Positions 35,228 to 44,911 of a stretch of 64,000 bases of DNA are shown here, one piece after another. The notes beneath the pieces are model-generated. The model had not been told where the DNA came from. It did not search any database and worked only from the letters and a program-made list of their open reading frames with translations. Where the stretch lies: NCBI RefSeq assembly GCF_004138485.1, contig NZ_ML142848.1, positions 62,001 to 126,000 on the forward strand. The letters run 5' to 3'. A program made the translations under genes and the position numbers. Origin of the DNA: Peristeroidobacter soli. Its GTDB lineage: Bacteria; Pseudomonadota; Gammaproteobacteria; Steroidobacterales; Steroidobacteraceae. The first letter of the stretch is position 1. The number at the start of each line of letters is the position of its first letter.

Positions 35228-36358
35228 TCACTTGGATGCCGCAATCGACTTGCGAAAGAGTGCCAGGCTGTAGACGAAGAACGCCAGCCCGACGCCGGCC
35301 ACCATCAGGAATTCCTGCCACACCGCCGAGAGACCGCCGCCTCGATAGATGATGACTTGCGAGAAACTCACGAAGTGCCGCGCCGGCAGAAAATAAGTGA
35401 GTGCCTGCAGCCAGCGCGGCTGACTCTCGACCGGCGTCGAGCCGCCGGACAGCAGCATCAGCACCACGATCACCAGAATGATCAGCAAGGCGAACTGCGC
35501 CATCGATCGTGAGATGGTGCCGAGAAATATTCCCAAGGCGGTCGCGAAGAACAGATACAGCAGCACGCCGACGAACCACAGCGTGAAGGAACCCGCGAAC
35601 GGCACCTTGAGCGCCCACTGCACGATCAGGAACAGCGAGGCCGCGGTCGCGATCAGGATCACCAGACTGTTGGCCCAGACCTTGGCCATGGCGATCTCGA
35701 ATGCCGTGAGCGGCATCACCAGCAGATGCTCGAGCGTGCCGTGCTCGCGCTCGCGAATGACGGCGGCCCCGGTCAGGATCACGGTCAGCAGCGAGATCTG
35801 ATTGATGATGGCCACGACGCTCTTGAACCAGGAGGACTCCGCGTTCGGATTGAACAGGCGGCGCACGACGATCTGGATCGGTGGCGGCGATGCCAGATCG
35901 GTACGTTCGAGGAACGAGGAGACGCGGTCGGTAATGATGTTTCGGATATAGCCGGCGCCGATGCCGGCCTGCTGCATCGCTGTCGCATCGATGCTGACCT
36001 GGATGGCGGGGTTGCGTCCGGCGCGCAGGTCGAGCTCGAAGCGCGGCGGCAATGAGACGACGAACATGTACAGGCCGCGGTCCATCGCCTCCTGCACCAC
36101 GCTCGCATCGACCAGCTCCGGATATTTGAAGCGCGGCGGATAGAACGCGTTGAACAGTTCTTGCGACAGCGCCGAATGATCCTCGTCCACGAAAGCGATC
36201 GAGGCATTGTTCACTTCGCTGGACGTGCCGGTGGCCTGGACGTAGATGGCCAGCGTGAATGCATACACGACGAACAGCACCATGACCGTGTCGCTCATCA
36301 GGCTGCGGATTTCCTTGATCCCCAACCAGAAGATGTTCATGAGCGACGCCAAGATCAT
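35228..36358 (-). CDS. ABC-2 type permease (YhhJ-like)
   Basis: 376 residues from ATG 36358, which overlaps the stop of the fused ATPase gene as ATGA. Topology: one N-terminal membrane helix (about 23-43), a large periplasmic domain, then five or six C-terminal helices with EREHGTLEHLLVMPLT in the connecting loop, a hallmark of ABC-2 exporters. It pairs with the fused ATPase/permease, the HlyD protein and the NodT channel to make a drug-type efflux complex across both membranes. Confidence 0.88.
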   Translation of the reverse strand: MILASLMNIFWLGIKEIRSLMSDTVMVLFVVYAFTLAIYVQATGTSSEVNNASIAFVDEDHSALSQELFNAFYPPRFKYPELVDASVVQEAMDRGLYMFVVSLPPRFELDLRAGRNPAIQVSIDATAMQQAGIGAGYIRNIITDRVSSFLERTDLASPPPIQIVVRRLFNPNAESSWFKSVVAIINQISLLTVILTGAAVIREREHGTLEHLLVMPLTAFEIAMAKVWANSLVILIATAASLFLIVQWALKVPFAGSFTLWFVGVLLYLFFATALGIFLGTISRSMAQFALLIILVIVVLMLLSGGSTPVESQPRWLQALTYFLPARHFVSFSQVIIYRGGGLSAVWQEFLMVAGVGLAFFVYSLALFRKSIAASK

Positions 36359-39153
36359 TTCTCCTGCTTCTTCAGGCCGATCCAGCTGATGGCCAGGAAC
36401 ACCGGAATGCAGGCGGCCAGAAACAGCACATCCCCGAGCATCAGGCCCGCCGGCAGTCCCTTGGTATAGGTGCCCAGGCTGGAATGCATGTAGTACGACG
36501 CAGGCCAGATCTCGCCGATCACTCTCGCGCCGCCTTCCAGCGTCGAGACCGGCTGCAACAGTCCCGAGAACTGGATGGTCGGGACGATGGTCAGGATCGC
36601 CGTGACGAAGACCGCCGCGACCTGGCTGCTGGTGAATGTCGAAGTAATCATGCCCAGCCCGGTCGTGGCCATGACGTACAGCAGCGTGCACAGCGTCAGC
36701 ATCAGAAAGCTGCCCTTGATCGGGACCCCGAACACCAGCACCGTCATCGCCGCCAGAATGAAAAAATTGATCAGGCCGATCACGACGTAAGGCAGCTGCT
36801 TGCCGATCAGGTACTCCACCTTGCCGGTCGGAGTGACATAGAAGTTGATCATCGAGCCGAGCTCCTTCTCGCGCACGATGCTGACGGTCATGAGAATCGC
36901 CGGAATCAGCAGCAGCAACAGCGCCGGCACGCTCGGCGCAATCGAGTAGATGCTCTCGAACGTCGGGTTGTACATGAAACGTTCTTCGATGTCGGCCTGG
37001 TTCTTCTGAGGCTTCGACGTTGGCAGACCCACCGCCGGATCCTGCAGCGCTCTCGCATGCACGCCCAGGACGTACTGCGCGACCGTTTCGCCACGGAAGG
37101 TCATCGCGCCATCCACCTGCGCCAGTACTTCCGGTCGTGCGCCTCGACGAAGATTGCGGCCGAAATCCGGTGGCATCTCGATGACCAGCGAATCCTCGTC
37201 CGCCTGCAGACGCTTCAGCCCCTCCTCCGCCGACTGCACAGGCGCAGTCTGAGTGAAGTAGCGCGGTATCGACGCGAACTGCTCCAGATACGCACGGCTA
37301 TCAGGCGATCGATCCAGATCGTTGGTCGAATAGCGAATGCGTTCGACGTCGGTCGTGATACCGAAGCCGCACACGATCATCAGCAATGCGGAGCCGAGGA
37401 ATGCGAACGTCAGCCGCACCGGATCGCGCAGGATCTGCATAGTCTCGTTGCGCGCGTAAGCGAGCATTCTCATCAGGGGCAGGCGCCACGGCGCAGGCTG
37501 CGCGTGCTCGGGATGCGCAGGTGTTTCCGCCACGGTTGCGGCCGGTGTCGCAGTATCGCTTTTCGCTGCTCCGGTCCCGCCCGCCTTCTCCGCAATGGCA
37601 TCCTCCATGTAACCAATGAAGGCTTCCTCCAGATTGGGCGCACCACGCCGCTCGATGAGCTCTTGCGGAGCGCCGTACGCCAGCACCTTGCCGGCATGCA
37701 TGAGCGAGATGCGGTCGCATCGCATGCCCTCGTTCATGAAGTGGGTGGTGACGAAGATCGTGACGTTCTGTTTGCGCGACAGATCGATGAGCAGTTCCCA
37801 GAAGCTGTCGCGCGCGACCGGATCGACACCGGAAGTGGGCTCGTCCAGGATCAGAATCTGCGGATCGTGCAACACCGCCACGGCCAGCGACAACCGCTGC
37901 TTCAATCCCATCGGCAGATCTTCGGCCAGCGCATCGAGATGAGCTTCCAGCCCGAAACGTTGCACGAGCTCGTCGATCCGCGCCTTCGCCTTCTCGGGCG
38001 CGAGATGGTACAGACGCGCATGCAGCTCGAGGTTCTGACGAATGGTCATCTCGCCATAGAGCGAGAACGCCTGCGTCATGTAGCCCAGATTCTCTCGCAC
38101 CTCCATGCTGCCGGCTTCGACGGAGCTGCCGAAGATGGTCGCCGTGCCTTCCGTCGGTGTGAGCAATCCAGTCAGCATCTTCATGGTCGTGGACTTGCCG
38201 CAGCCGTTGGAGCCGAGAAAGCCGAAGATCTCGCCGCGCTCGATCGACAGCGTGACATGATCCACCGCGGTGAAATCTCCGAACCTTTGCGTGAGTCCTT
38301 TCGCATCGATGGCGATCTCCGCCTTGCCGGCCGTGCGTGGCGGGATCGTCAGCTCCTTGTGTCCGCGGCGCTTCTCCTCCGGCAGCAACCGGATGAAACA
38401 TTGCTCCAGATCCTTCGACGCAGTCCGCTGCATCAGTTCGGCCGGCGTGCCGGTCGCGAGCACTTTTCCGGCATCCATCGCCACGATCCAGTCCCACATC
38501 TGAGCTTCATCCATGTAGGCAGTCGCGATAACCACACTCATGCTCGGCCGGTCCCTGCGGATATCGTCGATGAGCGCCCAGAACTGTCGGCGAGACAGCG
38601 GATCCACGCCGGTGGTGGGCTCATCGAGCACCAGCAGATCCGGCTCGTGAACCAGCGCCCCGCACAGCCCCACCTTTTGTTTCATGCCGCCGGAGAGCTT
38701 GCCCGCGGGGCGCTGAGGAAACGGCGCGAGCCCGGTGGCGTCGAGCAGTTCCTGCACCTTCGCCGGACGCTCGGTGCGCGACAGCCCGAACAGCTGAGCC
38801 ATGAAATCGATGTTGTCCCACACGCTCAGCTCGAGATACAGATTCTTGCCGAGCCCTTGCGGCATATATGCAATCCGCGGACAGACGAGCCGGCGATGAC
38901 GGATGTCACCGATATCGCCGCCCAGCACGGTCATGGTGCCTTCCTGCATTTTCCTCGAGCCCGCCAGCAGCCCCATGAGCGTGGACTTGCCGACGCCGTC
39001 CGGACCGATGATGCCGACCATCAGGCCGCTGGGAATATCGAGCGTGATTCCGTCGAGCGCGAGCACCTCGCCGTAACGGTGCGTAACGTTCTTGATCGCG
39101 GCGACTGGGCCGCGCGCCGATGCGGTGGCAGGCGCTGCAGGAACGGTGACCAC
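36355..39153 (-). CDS. rbbA: Fused double-ATPase/ABC-2 permease (RbbA/YhiH-like)
   Basis: 932 residues from GTG 39153, chosen because AGGAG overlapping the HlyD stop lies about 5 bases upstream. Two ATPase domains come first: Walker A GPDGVGKS (50-57), signature LSGGMKQK (153-160), then GSNGCGKS (314-321) with a degenerate signature LPMGLKQR and Walker B ILILDEPTSGVD. In the first domain the switch His is replaced in ATAYMDEA, as in RbbA. The C-terminal third is an ABC-2 permease with IVREKELGS. It drives efflux with the YhhJ-like partner; ribosome association, reported for RbbA, cannot be judged. Confidence 0.88.
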   Translation of the reverse strand: MVTVPAAPATASARGPVAAIKNVTHRYGEVLALDGITLDIPSGLMVGIIGPDGVGKSTLMGLLAGSRKMQEGTMTVLGGDIGDIRHRRLVCPRIAYMPQGLGKNLYLELSVWDNIDFMAQLFGLSRTERPAKVQELLDATGLAPFPQRPAGKLSGGMKQKVGLCGALVHEPDLLVLDEPTTGVDPLSRRQFWALIDDIRRDRPSMSVVIATAYMDEAQMWDWIVAMDAGKVLATGTPAELMQRTASKDLEQCFIRLLPEEKRRGHKELTIPPRTAGKAEIAIDAKGLTQRFGDFTAVDHVTLSIERGEIFGFLGSNGCGKSTTMKMLTGLLTPTEGTATIFGSSVEAGSMEVRENLGYMTQAFSLYGEMTIRQNLELHARLYHLAPEKAKARIDELVQRFGLEAHLDALAEDLPMGLKQRLSLAVAVLHDPQILILDEPTSGVDPVARDSFWELLIDLSRKQNVTIFVTTHFMNEGMRCDRISLMHAGKVLAYGAPQELIERRGAPNLEEAFIGYMEDAIAEKAGGTGAAKSDTATPAATVAETPAHPEHAQPAPWRLPLMRMLAYARNETMQILRDPVRLTFAFLGSALLMIVCGFGITTDVERIRYSTNDLDRSPDSRAYLEQFASIPRYFTQTAPVQSAEEGLKRLQADEDSLVIEMPPDFGRNLRRGARPEVLAQVDGAMTFRGETVAQYVLGVHARALQDPAVGLPTSKPQKNQADIEERFMYNPTFESIYSIAPSVPALLLLLIPAILMTVSIVREKELGSMINFYVTPTGKVEYLIGKQLPYVVIGLINFFILAAMTVLVFGVPIKGSFLMLTLCTLLYVMATTGLGMITSTFTSSQVAAVFVTAILTIVPTIQFSGLLQPVSTLEGGARVIGEIWPASYYMHSSLGTYTKGLPAGLMLGDVLFLAACIPVFLAISWIGLKKQEK

Positions 39154-39161
39154 TGGCGCTC

Positions 39162-40208
39162 CTACCTGGCCGCTGGAACAGATTCGTTTTGAGCGGCCGC
39201 GGGTGCTGGCGTCGCAGCCGGATTCACCAGACCTTTTTCGAGCCAGTCGGGCCACACCGCCGAGTCATTCACTTTCACGTAGCCCACGCCGCGCACGCCG
39301 GTCTTGATCTGCTCGATGTATTCCGTCGCCAGCACATTCGGCAACTGAATCTTGACCCGGAACATCAGCTTCTCGCGCTCGCTCTTGGTCTCGACCTGCT
39401 TCGGGGTGAACTGAGCCTCCGGCGACACGAAGCTCACTTTGCCAGCGACCGAACGACCGGGCGCATGATCGACCGTGATGCGTGCATCGGCACCGATCTT
39501 GATCGCCGCCGCCTCGGCGCTGGGCAGGAAGATCTCCATATAAACATCTTCCAGATTGACCAGCGTGAGCGCCTTACCCCCCGGCCCCAGCACTTCGCCC
39601 GGCTCGGCCAGGCGATACAAAACTCTGCCCTGCACGGGTGCGGTCAGCGTCGCATCGGCGATACGCGACTGCGTCTTCGCGACCTTCGCTTCAGCGGTCT
39701 CGATATCCTGCTGAGCGGACTGCAATCGGGCCTGATCCTGTTCGAGCGACGCCTCGGACGCCGCCAATGCCGTGGTACGCACGTCGAACTCCCGTTGCGA
39801 GCTGGCCCGCTCCGCCAGCATCTTGCGCGAACGATCCACTTCGATGCGTGCGAGCTTCACTTCGCTGGTTCGCTTCACGATGGCCGACTTGGCGGCCGCC
39901 AGTTGTTCTCTTGCCGCCAGCGCCGCCGATTTGTCGCCGGCCAGCTCTGCTTCGATCGTCACCGTGTCGAGGTGCGCGAGCACCTGACCTCGCTGCACCA
40001 GATCGCCTTCGTTGACCAGGATGTCCTTGACGCGCAGCGGCTCCTTCGCCGAGACATCGACGAGCTTCGCTTCCACGCGGCCATTGCCCGAGGCGATTCC
40101 CTCCGGCAACGCGGCCTGCTTCGATTGCCAGAACTGGTAGCCGAAGATGGCCGCCACCAGGACCACGATCCCGACGATGAACCACTTGTTGGTGAGTATC
40201 TTGGGCAT
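39162..40208 (-). CDS. HlyD-family membrane fusion protein (YhiI-like)
   Basis: 348 residues from ATG 40208 (GAGG upstream; a longer frame lies in the NodT gene). One N-terminal membrane anchor (about 9-27) is followed by a lipoyl half-motif (VSAKEPLRVKDILVNEGD), a long coiled-coil hairpin (about 75-175), the second lipoyl half and a beta-barrel domain. It bridges the ABC-2 exporter in the inner membrane to the NodT channel. Genes before and after are 4 and 8 bases away, so the whole set is one transcript. Confidence 0.88.
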   Translation of the reverse strand: MPKILTNKWFIVGIVVLVAAIFGYQFWQSKQAALPEGIASGNGRVEAKLVDVSAKEPLRVKDILVNEGDLVQRGQVLAHLDTVTIEAELAGDKSAALAAREQLAAAKSAIVKRTSEVKLARIEVDRSRKMLAERASSQREFDVRTTALAASEASLEQDQARLQSAQQDIETAEAKVAKTQSRIADATLTAPVQGRVLYRLAEPGEVLGPGGKALTLVNLEDVYMEIFLPSAEAAAIKIGADARITVDHAPGRSVAGKVSFVSPEAQFTPKQVETKSEREKLMFRVKIQLPNVLATEYIEQIKTGVRGVGYVKVNDSAVWPDWLEKGLVNPAATPAPAAAQNESVPAAR

Positions 40209-40212
40209 GGCG

Positions 40213-41748
40213 CTACCTCGAGACGGGCGAATGCAACTTCGGCTGCTGCGAGAAATAGTCGCCCCAGTCGGTGCGTTTCTGCATTTCCTCTCGCATGTTC
40301 TCGGGAACGAACGGCTGACCGGCACGCGTCTCCCAACCGCCACCCAATGCCTTGTACAGCGCGATCAGATTGGTCGCGACCGCCGAGCGCGCCCGCGCCA
40401 GATTGTTTTCTTCCTGCAATTGCGAGCGTTGCGCATCCAGCACGCGTTGAAAGTCGACCGCGCCCTCGCGATATTGAATGAAAGCGAGCTCCACGGAACG
40501 TCGCGCCGAGTTGGCCGCGTTCTGTTGAAAGCCCGTGACCTCCTGCGCTTTCAGATATCCCACCAGGCTGTCCTCGACTTCCTGTGCTGCCTTGAGCACC
40601 GTGTCCTGGTAGCCGACCATCAGCCGCTGAAAGCGCGCGTCTTCGACACGCACCCGGTTCTTGGTACGACCGTAGTCGAGGAAGGTCCATGAGATGCGAG
40701 GGCCGAGCGCATAGAACAGACTGCCGGAATCGAACAGGTTGCCGCTCTCGATGGTGCTGCCGCTGGTGGTCTGGAATCCAATCGTTCCAAACAGCTGGAT
40801 GCGCGGATACAGATCCGCTTTGGCCACGCCGATCCGTTCTGACTGCGCGATAGCGGAGAATTCGGCGCCACGCACGTCGGGTCGTCTTCGTAACATCTCG
40901 GCAGGAACGCTCAGCGCCACTTGCGCCGGCGGCATCGGAATTTCGTGCGGCCCTTGCAGCAGCGCCAGCACCGAACCGGTCGGCTGACCCAATAGCGTGC
41001 TCAGCGCGTTCTGAGACTGCGCCAGGCTGGCCTCGAGTTGGGGAATCGAGGCCCGGGTGCTCTCCAGCAACGCACTCGCCTGACTGACATCCAGCTCCGA
41101 GGTGGCCCCGTTGCGATAGCGCGATTCGGCGATTCGCAGCCCCTCTTCCTGGACGCCGACATTGTTACGGCCTTGCGCGATCAGCACCTCGAACATCCGG
41201 ATGGTCGCGTACGTGCGGGCCACCTCGGCGCTCAATGAAACGAGCGCGTCCTGATAGTCAGCAACCGAGCCGAGATAGGCCGCTTCCTGCGATTTCACAC
41301 CGCGACCGAACCTGCGCCAGAAATCCGCTTCCCAGGTGGCATCGAAGCCGACCTGGTAATCCCAGAAGTCGCGGTCGAAGTTGATGCTGTTGGCCAGGTT
41401 CTCGCTCAGACTGATGCGGGTCGCGCTCGCCATCGCCGCCTGCAATTGCGGATATTGCTGGCCGACGGCGATGCCCAATGCAGCGCGTGCCTCCATGATC
41501 CGCACACCCGCCGCCCGCAACGAAAGATTCTGGCTGCAGGCCAGATCGATCAGGCGATCGAGGACCGGATCGTTGAATGTCTTCCACCAGGCGCTGTCGG
41601 TCGCGGACTGAGTCGTCACCTGGGCATTGGCCGCTGTGCTCCAGCCTTCGTTGATCTTTACCTGCGGCCGCACGTACTCGGGCCCGACCGCGCAGCCGGA
41701 CAGAACCAGCATCGCCCCCAGCAGCGCTAAGACGGACTCTCGTTGCAT
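40213..41748 (-). CDS. NodT-family outer-membrane efflux lipoprotein
   Basis: 511 residues from ATG 41748. The lipobox is LSGC (Cys19), followed by AVGPEYVRP, the usual opening of NodT/OprM-type channels. The repeated OEP helices and the A-x-Y-R-x-G-x-x-D/E motifs (ESRYRNGATSELD and FIQYREGAVDFQ) are clear. It forms the trimeric outer-membrane exit duct for the ABC-2/HlyD efflux system encoded just downstream. It is the first gene of the operon; its promoter should lie in the 256-base divergent gap. Confidence 0.9.
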   Translation of the reverse strand: MQRESVLALLGAMLVLSGCAVGPEYVRPQVKINEGWSTAANAQVTTQSATDSAWWKTFNDPVLDRLIDLACSQNLSLRAAGVRIMEARAALGIAVGQQYPQLQAAMASATRISLSENLANSINFDRDFWDYQVGFDATWEADFWRRFGRGVKSQEAAYLGSVADYQDALVSLSAEVARTYATIRMFEVLIAQGRNNVGVQEEGLRIAESRYRNGATSELDVSQASALLESTRASIPQLEASLAQSQNALSTLLGQPTGSVLALLQGPHEIPMPPAQVALSVPAEMLRRRPDVRGAEFSAIAQSERIGVAKADLYPRIQLFGTIGFQTTSGSTIESGNLFDSGSLFYALGPRISWTFLDYGRTKNRVRVEDARFQRLMVGYQDTVLKAAQEVEDSLVGYLKAQEVTGFQQNAANSARRSVELAFIQYREGAVDFQRVLDAQRSQLQEENNLARARSAVATNLIALYKALGGGWETRAGQPFVPENMREEMQKRTDWGDYFSQQPKLHSPVSR

Positions 41749-42004
41749 GCTTTGCGTGCGCACGTTGCGAACCCTCACTGTGCGGGCGGAGCCGCGAACT
41801 GCGAGCACGCTCGAACTTTAGTCCCGCTCCTCAGGCCCCACTATTGCGTCAAGGGGAAGGTTCCGACGGCCAGATGCTCACGTGCGGACGACATGCGTCA
41901 TGCATCGCTGCACAACCATCACGGCAAATTCAACGCGGCATCACGCACGCAATTTATAAGACCTCGTTGATCGAACATCCGCAGACGAGCACGAGGTTGA
42001 GAGA
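41749..42004. promoter_or_regulatory. Divergent intergenic region (efflux operon / VPLPA-CTERM gene)
   Basis: This gap should hold the promoters of the NodT efflux operon (leftward) and of the VPLPA-CTERM gene (rightward). An AT-rich element TTTATAAG (about 41952-41959) could be part of a rightward -10 box. GAGGTTGAGAG just before the ATG at 42005 serves as ribosome binding site. I see no long dyad or tandem repeat here. Confidence 0.35.
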
Positions 42005-42709
42005 ATGAAACATCAAATGAAACATCGGTGGCTGGCAGCGGCGCTGCTGCTGGTGGCGGGAACGTCGGCCCAGGCGGCGCTGGTCCGCGTGAATTTCGAG
42101 GGCGCCAATTCGAGCCCGACCGCGGCCAACGTGTTCGGCGAGCCCGTTCCGGGCGTGTCGGGCTACGTCATCTATGAGAGCAACACGACCGGCACGTTGT
42201 TCAGCGACTTCAACGGCCTGACCTACAACTACGCGAACGCCATCAAGGAAGTCGGCTTCACGCTGCACGATGGCGACACCGACATCGTGTTCTCCGGCGT
42301 GAGAACGGGCAGCTTCGGCTCCGCGCAGGTACGCGACGGCGCGGGCAACCTTCAGGACAACATCTCGTTCAACAACATGACATTGACCGCGGCTCAGGTG
42401 AACGGTGAGCCTGCGGGATTCCAGAACGCACAGCTGACGCTGCGCCTGGCAACGAGCGGCACGTCGCCCCTCAACCCCTGGTCCGCGACGGCTCTGCCGA
42501 GCACGTTCGATCCGCTGCAGTTCGATGGCCAGAACCAGTTGCAAGTGTTCATTGCGCGCGCCGCCGGTTCGCAGCCGACCGGTGTCGCCGTCAACTTCAA
42601 CTACAACCTGTCCGCAGTGTCGGTCACGCCAGTACCGCTGCCGGCCGCTGCCTGGTTGCTGCTAACCAGCCTCGGCGGCCTGGTGACGATCGCTCGTCGC
42701 CGCCGCTGA
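42005..42709 (+). CDS. VPLPA-CTERM (exosortase-target) protein
   Basis: A 234-residue secreted protein. The signal peptide (about 1-24, ending AQA) is followed by a Ser/Thr/Asn-rich beta domain. The C-terminus carries the sorting signal VPLPAAAWLLL, a hydrophobic helix, then RRRR at the very end. This is the VPLPA variant of the PEP-CTERM signal, recognised by an exosortase that removes the tail and anchors or releases the protein. No exosortase is in the window. The function is unknown; such proteins are usually linked to exopolysaccharide or surface structure. It stands alone, with a terminator-like stem-loop after it. Confidence 0.85.
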   Translation: MKHQMKHRWLAAALLLVAGTSAQAALVRVNFEGANSSPTAANVFGEPVPGVSGYVIYESNTTGTLFSDFNGLTYNYANAIKEVGFTLHDGDTDIVFSGVRTGSFGSAQVRDGAGNLQDNISFNNMTLTAAQVNGEPAGFQNAQLTLRLATSGTSPLNPWSATALPSTFDPLQFDGQNQLQVFIARAAGSQPTGVAVNFNYNLSAVSVTPVPLPAAAWLLLTSLGGLVTIARRRR

Positions 42710-42729
42710 GCTCACTTGTAAGATCGATC

Positions 42730-42754
42730 CGGCCGGCGCAATCGGCGCCGGCCG
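42730..42754. terminator. Bidirectional GC-rich stem-loop
   Basis: CGGCCGGCGC (42730-42739) pairs with GCGCCGGCCG (42745-42754) around a 5-base loop AATCG. It fills the short space between the convergent ends of the VPLPA-CTERM gene and the small lipoprotein gene. There is no T-run, so it may act as a weak or Rho-assisted terminator for both strands. Confidence 0.55.
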
Positions 42755-42755
42755 C

Positions 42756-43004
42756 TCAATAGATACAGCGAAACGTGGTGATGTAGCGCGTCTTCTCGTT
42801 CGGAGCGCCTGCGTCTTTCTGGACGGTTGAGACCACCTCTGCGCGCACGGCGCGGGCCTTGCTGCAAGCCCGATTGGCCAGCTCCTTGCCCTTCTCGTCG
42901 CCGCCGGCATGTTCGACGCTGTCGGTGGCGTCATGGTTGATCTTGACCACGGCGCAGCCGGCGAACAGCGTTGCAGCCACCAGCAGCACGATCGAATTCC
43001 GCAT
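42756..43004 (-). CDS. Small lipoprotein, unknown function
   Basis: 82 residues from ATG 43004. A lipoprotein signal MRNSIVLLVAATLFAGC gives Cys17 as the lipidated residue. The short mature part has two further Cys (47 and 80) that may form a disulfide. No family is recognised. A longer upstream frame exists but is Arg-rich and looks non-coding. It is divergent from phosphoglucomutase, 125 bases away. Confidence 0.6.
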   Translation of the reverse strand: MRNSIVLLVAATLFAGCAVVKINHDATDSVEHAGGDEKGKELANRACSKARAVRAEVVSTVQKDAGAPNEKTRYITTFRCIY

Positions 43005-43129
43005 GAATCTGTCCTCGCGAGGCGACCGAAGCGTCCTCGCCGCCGATTCTAACGCCAGCCTCCGAGGGACCCGAAGGGCCTTTTGAGGTATTTTGACCCT
43101 GATCCGGCGATGCCCTAGCGAGGTGAACC

Positions 43130-44764
43130 ATGACCCTTTCTCCATTGGCTGGCAAACCTGCCCCCAAGGAACTGTTGATCGATCCCGCGCAGCTCGAGCG
43201 TGAGTACTACGCCCGTAAACCTGACCCGACCGATCCCACCCAGCTGGTGAGCTTCGGTACCAGCGGCCATCGCGGTTCACCGCTCAATGGATCGTTCAAC
43301 GAGACGCACATCCTCGCGGTCACGCAAGCCATCTGCGACTACCGGCGCGCTCAGAGCATCAGCGGGCCGCTTTTCATGGGCCGCGACACGCATGCGGTGT
43401 CCGCGCCGGCGCAGCGCACCGCCTTGGAAGTGCTTGCCGCCAACGGCGTCGAGACGATCATCCAGAGCGCGGATGGATTCACGCCGACGCCGGCGATATC
43501 GCGGGCCATTCTCGTGTACAACCGCGGCCGCACCGAGCGGCTCGCGGACGGCATCGTCATCACGCCTTCGCATAACCCGCCGGAGGATGGGGGATTCAAG
43601 TACAACCCGCCGAACGGCGGACCGGCCGAGTCCGATGTGACCGGTTGGATCCAGGCCCGCGCCAACACGCTGCTGCGCGAAGGCAATCGAGACGTGCGAC
43701 GCATGGCGCCGTCGACGTCCACATTTCAGGAGCAGGACTTCGCTGCTGCATATGTGGACGACCTGCGGCACGTCATCGACATGGACGCAATCCGCGAGGC
43801 GCGCTTGAAACTCGCCGTCGATCCCCTCGGCGGCGCCGCCGTGCACTACTGGGAACCGATCAATCGCGTGTACGGGCTGGACATCGAAGTGGTCAATCCG
43901 CGGGTCGATCCGACGTTCTCGTTCATGACCGTGGATCACGACGGCAAGATCCGCATGGATTGCTCGAGCCCGTACGCGATGGCCAGCCTGCTCAGGCTAA
44001 AGGATCGCTTCGCCGTCGCCTTCGCCAACGATACCGACGCCGATCGTCACGGCATCGTCACGCCATCGGCAGGATTGCTGAATCCCAACCATTATCTCGC
44101 GGTCGCCATCCGCTATCTGTTGACTCATCGCCCGCGCTGGAACACGGGCGCGGCGGTCGGCAAGACGCTCGTGTCGAGCAGCCTGATCGACCGCGTGGTT
44201 GCAACGGCCGGCCGTCGCTTGTTCGAGTCGCCGGTGGGATTCAAATGGTTCGCACCGGGCCTGCTCGACGGCTCGGTCTGTTTCGGCGGCGAGGAAAGCG
44301 CGGGCGCAAGTTTCCTGCGCATGGATGGAACGGCCTGGAGCACCGACAAGGACGGCCCCATTCTCGCGCTGCTCGCAGCCGAAATTACTGCGCGAACTGG
44401 CAAGGATCCGGGCGAGCACTATCGTGAGATCACGGCGCAGTTCGGCGCCCCCTACTACACGCGCATCGATGCGCCCGCGACGCCAGAGCAAAAGACCCGC
44501 CTCGGGAAACTCACTGCCGACGCGGTGCAAGCCTCCACGCTCGCGGGTGAACCAATCACCGCGAAGCTGACACGCGCGCCGGGCAACAACGCACCCATCG
44601 GTGGGCTCAAAGTTGTCACCGACACGGGCTGGTTCGCGGCTCGTCCGTCCGGTACCGAGAATCTATACAAGATCTATGCGGAGAGCTTCCGCGATACCCG
44701 GCATCTGGAGTTGCTGGTCGCCGAGGCCCGGCAGATCGTCTCCGAATCCCTCGGCGCGTCCTGA
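43130..44764 (+). CDS. pgm: Phosphoglucomutase (alpha-D-glucose phosphate-specific)
   Basis: A 544-residue cytosolic enzyme, close to the usual 546 of E. coli Pgm. It interconverts glucose 1-phosphate and glucose 6-phosphate, feeding glycogen, trehalose and surface-sugar synthesis. The N-terminus has SFGTSGHRG. The phosphoserine loop is TPSHNP (145-150, Ser147), the Mg2+ site is NDTDADRHG (Asp300, 302, 304), the sugar-binding loop is GGEESAG, and the C-terminal phosphate loop is RPSGTEN. All catalytic elements are present. AGGTGA precedes the ATG. It is monocistronic, followed by a stem-loop at 44795. Confidence 0.96.
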   Translation: MTLSPLAGKPAPKELLIDPAQLEREYYARKPDPTDPTQLVSFGTSGHRGSPLNGSFNETHILAVTQAICDYRRAQSISGPLFMGRDTHAVSAPAQRTALEVLAANGVETIIQSADGFTPTPAISRAILVYNRGRTERLADGIVITPSHNPPEDGGFKYNPPNGGPAESDVTGWIQARANTLLREGNRDVRRMAPSTSTFQEQDFAAAYVDDLRHVIDMDAIREARLKLAVDPLGGAAVHYWEPINRVYGLDIEVVNPRVDPTFSFMTVDHDGKIRMDCSSPYAMASLLRLKDRFAVAFANDTDADRHGIVTPSAGLLNPNHYLAVAIRYLLTHRPRWNTGAAVGKTLVSSSLIDRVVATAGRRLFESPVGFKWFAPGLLDGSVCFGGEESAGASFLRMDGTAWSTDKDGPILALLAAEITARTGKDPGEHYREITAQFGAPYYTRIDAPATPEQKTRLGKLTADAVQASTLAGEPITAKLTRAPGNNAPIGGLKVVTDTGWFAARPSGTENLYKIYAESFRDTRHLELLVAEARQIVSESLGAS

Positions 44765-44794
44765 GCGGAGGCTCATCCGCATTAGATGCAGCAG

Positions 44795-44814
44795 CCGGTG
44801 GCCCTTGCCACCGG
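44795..44814. terminator. Stem-loop after pgm
   Basis: CCGGTGGC (44795-44802) pairs with GCCACCGG (44807-44814) around the loop CCTT, 30 bases after the pgm stop. There is no T-tract, so it is a candidate terminator or mRNA-end hairpin only. Confidence 0.5.
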
Positions 44815-44911
44815 TCCAGCGTCGGCAGGACACCGACCGTCCCGAATTCCAGCCATGTCATTCTCAGGACACAAGCCGTCGTGAGCATTGACTGGAGGGA
44901 GGTCTCGTCCA

